This document shows, piece after piece, positions 57,862 through 64,000 of a DNA stretch of 64,000 nucleotides (its first letter is position 1; the number at the start of each line of letters is the position of its first letter). The position numbers and the translations under genes were made by a program. The notes beneath the pieces were generated by a model. That model saw only the letters and a list, made by a program, of their open reading frames with translations. It was not told the origin of the DNA and did no database searches. The stretch covers positions 1-64,000 of the forward strand of contig BLAL01000274.1 of assembly GCA_015698045.1 (NCBI GenBank), given 5' to 3'. Source of the DNA: Rhizophagus clarus (Eukaryota > Glomeromycota > Glomeromycetes > Glomerales > Glomeraceae).

Positions 57862-58325
57862 TTATTGTTTCTTCTCTTGATTCTTCTCTTTATAATTATC
57901 ATAAATTTTGTCAATCATTAGTTTCATCCAGTCAATAATTACAGCGCTAACAACAAGGTACAACATCTTATTTTCTGCGCTTGTAATTTTATTTTCTGCA
58001 CTTGAGATACAGCTTTTAATTTTATTCTTCAGATCTGTTAGATTAAATTTGCAAACTTATTTAGATTTAAAAATGAAATACTTACATTAATGGAATTTTC
58101 CATTCTAGTACTAGCTTCATTTGTTTTCTTTTTGTATTCTGTTAAAAATTCTCTTAACATATAAGAGACCCTTTGGTTTAACAAGATATGATTTCTGCAA
58201 GTTGAATTAAGAAACGCTGAGGTTCTATCAGGAAGTGTTGAAGAATTGTGAATAGAGATTCTAGCAGGAGTGGTTCTGTGAAGTACTGAAGCTCTATGAA
58301 CATTTGAAAATAGATATTGATACAT
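57862..58325 (-). CDS. Small unidentified two-exon protein
   Basis: Exon 1 58325-58086 starts MYQYLFSNVHRASVLHRTTP and is rich in Ser/Thr/Arg, ending in LREFLTEYKKKTNEASTRME. A GTAAGT donor follows. Exon 2 from about 58026 gives NKIKSCISSAENKITSAENK, then a hydrophobic MLYLVVSAVIIDWMKLMI segment and a Lys/Glu/Gln tail, for 134 residues. The frame requires the acceptor at GAAG (58027); the stronger CAG at 58035 would lead to a stop. The AENKIT/AENKML repeats suggest a short coiled coil before a membrane-like helix. No family recognised. Confidence 0.35.
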
Positions 58326-58581
58326 GATGCAAGTTTTGTTTAATCAAGTCAATGAAAATTTGAAAAGTTTGAGAGAAATCTAAGGTTTATTTATGTGCTT
58401 TACCTAGACTCTTGCATAAGCTTTTGTGGTTTGTAGTGACGTAATATAGCAAATAATATAGATACTTCATAAGCACAGTAAAAAAAGTAATTTATCAGTA
58501 TATAAAAAAAATGATTAATACTGGTTTATTATTACTCATTAAATTTGATTCTCATCAGGGTATTTATTAATTAATTTTTAG

Positions 58582-58831
58582 GTCATACAAGTGGTTGTAT
58601 AATTATCCGTATTTAATGATTAATAGAGTACGAGATTTATTTTTTCTGAAAACTGATCACAGTTTAAGAAGTGTTGACAAAAAAATTATTGAAGTTCAGA
58701 CAAGACATGTTGCAATTAAGGTATGAATGAAATATATTTTTTTAGTTGTAACTGTGCATTTGCAAGGAAGCGATCCAGAACTTGCAGAAATTTCAAGGAT
58801 CTTATTAGACAGAGAATATGGGTTTACTAAG
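58582..58831 (+). pseudogene. Two candidate exons of an unidentified gene
   Basis: Exon 58582-58720 (acceptor ATTTTTAG, donor AAGGTATGA) reads WLYNYPYLMINRVRDLFFLK, then RSVDKKIIEVQTRHVAIK. Exon 58746-58831 reads VTVHLQGSDPELAEISRILL, DREYGFTK and ends at AAGGTCATT. Protein-like, same strand as the coiled-coil fragment downstream, perhaps one gene. After the next acceptor (about 58898) the frame hits TGA within a few codons. Confidence 0.3.
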
Positions 58832-59169
58832 GTCATTTATTTCTTGACTCTGTATACTTTGCATAACTGATGACTATTTTATTTTATTCTGTTTAGATTA
58901 TCAATGATTGAACAAATAAAAATTAATGTTGGGATATTGTGTTAGTATATAGATAGCTTAAATGAATGAAGTACTGGCAGGCATTAGCATAAAAACTTTA
59001 TTTCACTTTATAAAACAAGTCTATATATTACTGAATCTTATAATTTATTTTTTACATCAATAAATCAGTAATTCTGATCATAATATTTTGTCACAGTTTT
59101 TTTATCTATACTAACAAACTTTTGAATTATTCTATTTTATATAAAAAATTATTGTCAAATATGCAATCC

Positions 59170-59840
59170 ATTGATTCATTGAGAGAATTAAATTTCAAGC
59201 TCTTAGCTAGCTTAGGAAAAAGAATGCTGAGATTCCTGAACTTAAGGAGAAATTACTAAAGTTTACTGAGATTGAGGCTGAGAATGTCAAGTTGAGACAG
59301 ATTATTAAGAAGAATGCAAAGCACGATGCTGAAAATGCTGAGCTTAAGATTGAAATAGCAAGACTAAGACATGACACTGAGGAAATGAAACAACAAACAC
59401 AAATCATTACTGAAGTGAAGTATGTGTGTTCCATTGAAAACACTTCACCTGTGGAAGTGATACTAAAGATATCAACTGCTAATATATCTAGCAACCAGTG
59501 TGATAAAGTCAATTCTTCACCTTCAAATGTGAGTAAGCAAAAGTCATTGAAGGATAAAGAAATGGATGCTTTCTTGAAATCAGAATTTAAGAGAAAAGTT
59601 AATGATAAGATTAAGCAACGCAATAAGGAGAAGAAACTTTTACGTGAATCAGTTAATCAAAATGTTACTTCTAGTTTGTCATGTAATATAGAAATAATTA
59701 CTAGCGATTAATAGCAGAAAAATATTCCCAAAATATCTTAGGAAAATCCCAGATATAATAATTCTACTGATAATTTTGATAATATTAAGCCTACAAAAAG
59801 TCATTCAGAAGATGTGAAAACTGTGACAAAATGTTACAAT
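59170..59840 (+). pseudogene. Coiled-coil gene tail, interrupted by element E copy 2
   Basis: The frame AEIPELKEKLLKFTEIEAEN, VKLRQIIKKNAKHDAENAEL, KIEIARLRHDTEEMKQQ is a classic heptad coiled coil (about 59219-59400). It is followed by a Ser-rich part, a basic FLKSEFKRKVNDKIKQRNKE helix and a TAA at 59709-59711. Reading on gives TKSHSEDVKTVTKCYN up to the TA target of E at 59840. The upstream end is open but has a TAG before LRKKNAE. A dispersed gene-family C-terminus is likely; the partner domain is not in the window. Confidence 0.4.
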
Positions 59841-59841
59841 A

Positions 59842-61232
59842 GGACCCCAAACAATATATAAATATGTTAGATTTGAGTTTGCTTAATGATCATATAAAAA
59901 AAAACCCTATTTAAGACTTTTATTTGCTTATTTTAATATAAAATTTTTAGTTGGTTAAATATTTAAATATGTAGCTAAACTTATTTTTATTTCAGCTCAG
60001 TAATTATATTTGCGTAGTAGAACCCCTTATTTGTATAACAAAGATTTTCATATATATATATAGAGAAAATTTTAATTTTACATGTATATTAAAAAAAATT
60101 TTTTACAAAAAATTTTTTTAAACTAATACTTCTTTTTTATTATTTTACACATTTTAATTTTATAAACACAATATTGTATTTAATATTTATAAAAAAAATC
60201 ATGTTTTTATAATAATATTCTCATATTCTTATTTTTTGTTTGCTAATTTTACTCATATATAAAATGAATTTTAGACAAATGAAATTATCTTTTATGTTTA
60301 AATAAATTGTTCAGCAGTGTAAAAAGTATTTGTATTTCAATTTTTATGATTCTAAGTATAATATTTGTGAAGATAATTATATTTTTTAAACAGTACTAAT
60401 TCCAAAAATATTTTTTTTTCTTTTTTAACTTCAGGATGTAATAACATCACTTTGGTCAAATGAAATTACTTTTTTATGTTTAAAAAGTTGTTCAATGATT
60501 TGAATCTACCTGCATATAAATTTTTATAATAATTGGACTAATATTTGTGAAGTATTGGCTATTTTTGTATTATCAATTTTTTTGCAAATGAAATTACTTT
60601 TTTTGCTTAAGTAAAATTGTTTAGCGAGGTCGAATCTACCTACAGTAAAAATTTTAGGATGGTTGGATTAATATTCGTGGAATACGATCAACTTTTGTAC
60701 TTTCAATTATTTTTCGTTTAAGTGATTTTAATTTTAAAGTGTAATTTTTTTTATTTTAAATCAACTTGTTAACTTTAAGAAGTTGTTTAGAAGGGTTAGC
60801 AATAATTTATATTTTAATTTTTATAAATCTAAATATAATAATATTTATAAAAAATTCCAAATTTTAAAACTATTTTTAAAATAGCAATAGTATATTAATA
60901 TTATATTAATATTAATTAAAATTAAAAATTCCGAAGTTGGTATATCATTTTATATTATTAATTTATTAATATTTAGTGAATAAATTTTACAATTTTTTTT
61001 TGTAATGATATAAAAAATTAATTTACTATTACTATATATATATTTATTATAATTAAATTATCTTTTTATACTTAAATAAAGTTATATATATCAAAAAAAA
61101 AATTGCTTAGCAGAATAAAAAATTCAAAGGTTATAATAAGAGTTTGCTTAGCAAAACTTAAAATAATTTGCTTATTGATCATAGTAAATTTTGAAATTTT
61201 CATCTGACCTATATATGTATTGTTTAGGATCC
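59842..61232. mobile_element. TIR element E, copy 2 (continuous, 1.39 kb)
   Basis: Left GGACCCCAAACAATATATAA, right inward GGATCCTAAACAATACATAT, both flanked by TA. The inside aligns with the three pieces of copy 1: e.g. CAGTACTAATTCCAAAA and AACTTCAGGAYRTAAT occur at 54908 and 60397 and nearby, and TTGCTTATTGATCATAGTAAA ends (first 20 bases shared) near both right termini. No ORF of note. This copy shows what copy 1 looked like before its insertions. Confidence 0.75.
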
Positions 61233-61234
61233 TA

Positions 61235-62170
61235 ATATAGTTATTAACTTATCTAATTTATGATAGATCATTTTATAAGTTATATAAATAGTTATAGTAA
61301 CAGTTTTTTTTATTTTTTTAACTGTTTTTTATTTCTATTTCTTTCTTTTTTATCATTTTTTTTTTTAAAAAAATATTGTTCTAACTTTTTTTTTTTCTTT
61401 TATAGTTTCTTATGTAAAAAGATATTTTTAAAAATAAATATTCAAAAATCAAAATTTGTTTTTTACATTTTTTATCTTTATTCTATTATAGTAAAAGATT
61501 TTTTTAAATGATTTTTAACAAAAATAGTTTAGCAATAATATGTAATATTAGGGTGATATATAGATTAATTAATCAAAACTATATCAGCAATCTTGTTCAT
61601 TTTAATATGATCAGAATTTTTATATTACACAGTTAAATAGTAATATTAGACTAATTATGCTACTATAATTAATATATAATTTTATAATTGATTCTACTTT
61701 TGCATTTTCTTTCCTTTTTTGCTTATTTTGATCAAAAACAATTTTCCTGATCTATAAAAGTATTTCTACACTATTATTTTTATATTTAACTATTACAATA
61801 ATACTAAAAATCAATAAAATAATTTCTAGTTTTATACTAAACAATGGGATTTTTATTTATTATAATGTAGCTTTATTTGTCAAGGTCTTAGGTGCTTGAA
61901 TGTATATTTTCATGATATTGTAGATGAAACAAACCTGCCCATATATTAGAAATAGGGAGCTTTTTATATAATCCAAACTTTTAAAAATTAATATAAGAGA
62001 AGTAATATATTTTATTTGTTTGTTTTTTATTTATTTAATTTAAAAAAAATATTTAATATTTTATTTATTTTTTTTTTTTTTGTAATAAAAGACCAAATAT
62101 TACAAATTTAACTAATAAATATTTGAAAGTTTTTAATGAAACTAATAAAAAAAAAAAAAAAATTTAAAAG
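61235..62170. other. Gene-free AT-rich DNA
   Basis: Phe-rich translations here come from poly(T). No gene, RNA or boundary is seen. Confidence 0.6.
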
Positions 62171-62172
62171 CA

Positions 62173-62310
62173 AATTAGAATTAGAATTGGGTAGATTAGG
62201 GTTGGAGTTAGAATTGGAGTTAGAATTAGTATTAGAATAAGGATTAGAGCTAGGATTAGAATTAATTAAGATTAGGATTAATTATTAGAGGTTAGGATTA
62301 GGGTTAGATA
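62173..62310 (+). repeat. Degenerate telomere-like tract
   Basis: A run of GATTAGGGTTGG, GGAGTTAGAATTGGAGTTAG, GGATTAGAGCTAGGATTAG and GGTTAGGATTAGGGTTAGA. The units are variants of TTAGGG/TTAGRA. It reads as a decayed interstitial telomere-type repeat; a simple purine/T minisatellite is the alternative. Confidence 0.5.
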
Positions 62311-62847
62311 GATATAAATTCGCCTTTATGGTTTATTTTTTTTAAGTTTTGAATTTATCAATGTTTAATATTGTAAAAATTACAATTTATAAATATTTAA
62401 ATAAAACATTTTACTTATATTATTACTTGTTTACATGAAATTTATAAATTTTAAAATGGAGAAATTCAACTATTTTTAATAATTATAAAAGGTATAGATA
62501 TATAAAATAAATCAAATACAAATGAAAAAGGAATACTTGAATTATGTATGTACTTTACATATAGATGCTACTCTATTTTGCAATTCACTTCTTTCAGTTA
62601 TAGAACAATTATAAATTTACAAAGTCATTACTAATTAATATACATATATATGAATGATACAATGCGCAATTTACAAAAACTAATTTTATAGGTTTATTGA
62701 TTTTTCATGATTATTTGAACTTCGAACGATAAAATTTGTCAATTAGCAATCAGGTTAATACTTATAAATAACCGACTGAAAGACTTACAATTCTTAAGCT
62801 TTAGTTTTTGTAGACCGTTCCTGAATATGAATCCAATTCAAAATTAC
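62311..62847. other. Spacer downstream of the RING gene
   Basis: AT-rich, no gene. Probably includes the 3' end of the minus-strand RING gene, since its stop is at 62848. Confidence 0.5.
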
Positions 62848-63606
62848 CTAAACACCTAAATAGTCAATTCCTATATATCTAGCTAACCGTTCGCGTCTGT
62901 CTTTAACTAACCCGTTTGTTGGCAAACCATAAAATTCTAAAAAGGTATCCACATCTGGTCCTATATAGTGATTAATTAAAATTAGAATTAAAAAATTAAA
63001 AACAAAAAGAGAAATTATATTAGTGTACAGACCAGTCAATCTGCGGAGTTGAGAAAGACTGCTAGGAAATCGTTGTGGATATTTATCAAATTTATTTGGA
63101 ACAACGTGAATAGCTTCACTCCCCAACACAAGATGAGAATTTAACCTTCTACATCTTTCCCTACCATAATTGAGAAAAAATAGCGTAATTTAATTCAAAT
63201 AGTAATATTTGACCGGGTATAATTAACATGAAATGACATACAGTTCTTTTTGCTGAAAAGCCTCCTGAGGCTGGATTTGTATGTTTGTAATGTTAGTTTG
63301 AATATTTTGAAGCATAGATTGCATAGATTGCATAGCTTGCATATTAGCAAAGTAGGCATTTTCAATAACTTCTGTACAATAAGGGAAGGGACAATGAGAA
63401 CCATTATTAAGGGTTTTAATGCATTTATCATGATGAATATGACCGCATGGTAATAATATAAGTGCCAGATTTTTGTTAAAAACTTGTTGTAAAATAGGAG
63501 CGTTGCAAACATAACATGGATCAGGTTCTTGATTATTTACATTGTTAAGGATTTCTTGAGGTATTTGTTTGATACTATATAGCATGAATTTTGCAATAGA
63601 CTCCAT
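62848..63606 (-). CDS. RING-type zinc finger protein with SAP-like tail
   Basis: Three exons, 63606-63242, 63160-63033 and 62960-62848, join in frame to 201 residues. The start MESIAKFMLYSIKQ was taken; an in-frame ATG about 14 codons upstream adds only aromatic residues. Residues about 25-75 carry CYVC...LLPCGHIHHDKCIK...CPFPYC, spaced as a C3H2C3-like RING, usually an E3 ubiquitin ligase module. Next come MQAMQSMQSMLQNIQ and Gln-rich sequence, then PQRFPSSLSQLRRLTG, and a C-terminal FLEFYGLPTNGLVKDRRERL that resembles a SAP motif (L..GLP..G.....R..R). Introns: GTATGT...GGTAG and GTCTGT...TATAG. If the SAP reading is right the protein may act at DNA or chromatin. Substrate unknown. Confidence 0.65.
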
Positions 63607-64000
63607 GTGTTTGATTAAAAACGAGAAATAAAAATATAGAATGTCCACTAGTGAACTAGGAACACTTATTTATCCGCCAAGAAACATGATTGAAATCAGG
63701 AAAAACACATCAATTCTGTTATTGGAAAAATTTATTCCGCGATATCAGTTATTTGATATACACTTGATAGCCATCTCAGTTTCCATTTTTAGGGGATGTC
63801 TAAAAGCGGGGACAAATCACGTGATTATAGTAAAATATTTGTCACCCGTGTCACACCTCATTTTTATTAAGTATTCTGGCGATTACTTACCCTCGCTTTA
63901 GACAACCCCCATTTTTAGTAACACGTCATAAAAATGTGCGAAGTCGCGAAATAATAATACGAGTTTTGTATGACATTCATATCTATATCTGTGCAAAGAC
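63607..64000. promoter_or_regulatory. Upstream region of the RING gene
   Basis: Includes the 5' flank of the minus-strand RING gene and a CACGTGA motif near 63818. The weak plus-strand frame at 63641-63901 shows no domain and is not called. Confidence 0.35.

Noticed and set aside
61260-61511. 83-codon Phe-rich plus-strand ORF
   Set aside because: Poly(T)-driven reading in AT-rich DNA.
1-64000. tRNA, rRNA and CRISPR features
   Set aside because: No B-box-like GGTTCGANTCC with paired arms, no rRNA blocks and no spaced direct-repeat array were seen; the repeat arrays present are minisatellites or TE repeats.

Overview
The window is eukaryotic nuclear DNA. It is very AT-rich, with long A/T homopolymers, short AT-rich GT-AG introns (mostly 50-110 nt) and many dispersed repeats. 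The protein families (Crinkler-type effector N-terminus, SAM domain, PD-(D/E)XK-like domain, a PARP-like domain with a CGMCGIIQNGN motif, pogo/CENP-B, CACTA/Tnp2, Crypton-like recombinase) look like an arbuscular mycorrhizal fungus of the Rhizophagus type (Glomeromycotina). That assignment rests on recognition and no search was run.

Layout. 0-3 kb: an inverted-repeat element holding an RGG-rich exon, a GC-richer stretch with doubtful minus-strand exons, and a stranded piece of ribosomal protein uL16 (RPL10). 3.2-10.2 kb: a Myb/SANT-like gene, then a CACTA/Tnp2-type transposase (minus, apparently intact, about 1023 aa) divergent from an unrecognised partner gene, then one CACTA-like terminus. 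10.2-17.8 kb: AT-rich, gene-poor DNA with a retroposed mRNA 3' end and a hAT-type MITE nested in a TA-flanked MITE. 17.8-26.1 kb: two paralogous PARP-like genes, head to head. 26-33 kb: degenerate sequence with a Crypton-like recombinase pseudogene and two gag-like fragments.

33.4-56.6 kb is one broken gene and the elements stacked inside it. A Crinkler/SAM/nuclease-like pseudogene is interrupted by a TA-flanked TIR element (E). E took up a minus-strand poly(A) retroposon (17-bp TSD) and a poly(A) LINE-like unit (15-bp TSD with one mismatch). The LINE-like ORF was split by CACTA-like element A (TSD TAA). A was split by pogo-like element B (TSD TA). B's transposase was split by CACTA element C (TSD ACC). 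C carries a Tnp2 transposase with two in-frame TGA codons and a divergent partner gene. Removing each insert with one TSD copy restores reading continuity at the A and C junctions, which fixes the order of events.

C's partner gene is homologous to the one beside the 5-8 kb transposase and shares three intron positions with it. The two loci therefore define a two-gene CACTA module: Tnp2-type transposase plus a conserved, unnamed, divergently transcribed partner. The right end (56.6-64 kb) holds MITEs, a coiled-coil fragment cut by a second copy of E, a degenerate telomere-like tract and a small RING-finger gene with a SAP-like tail.
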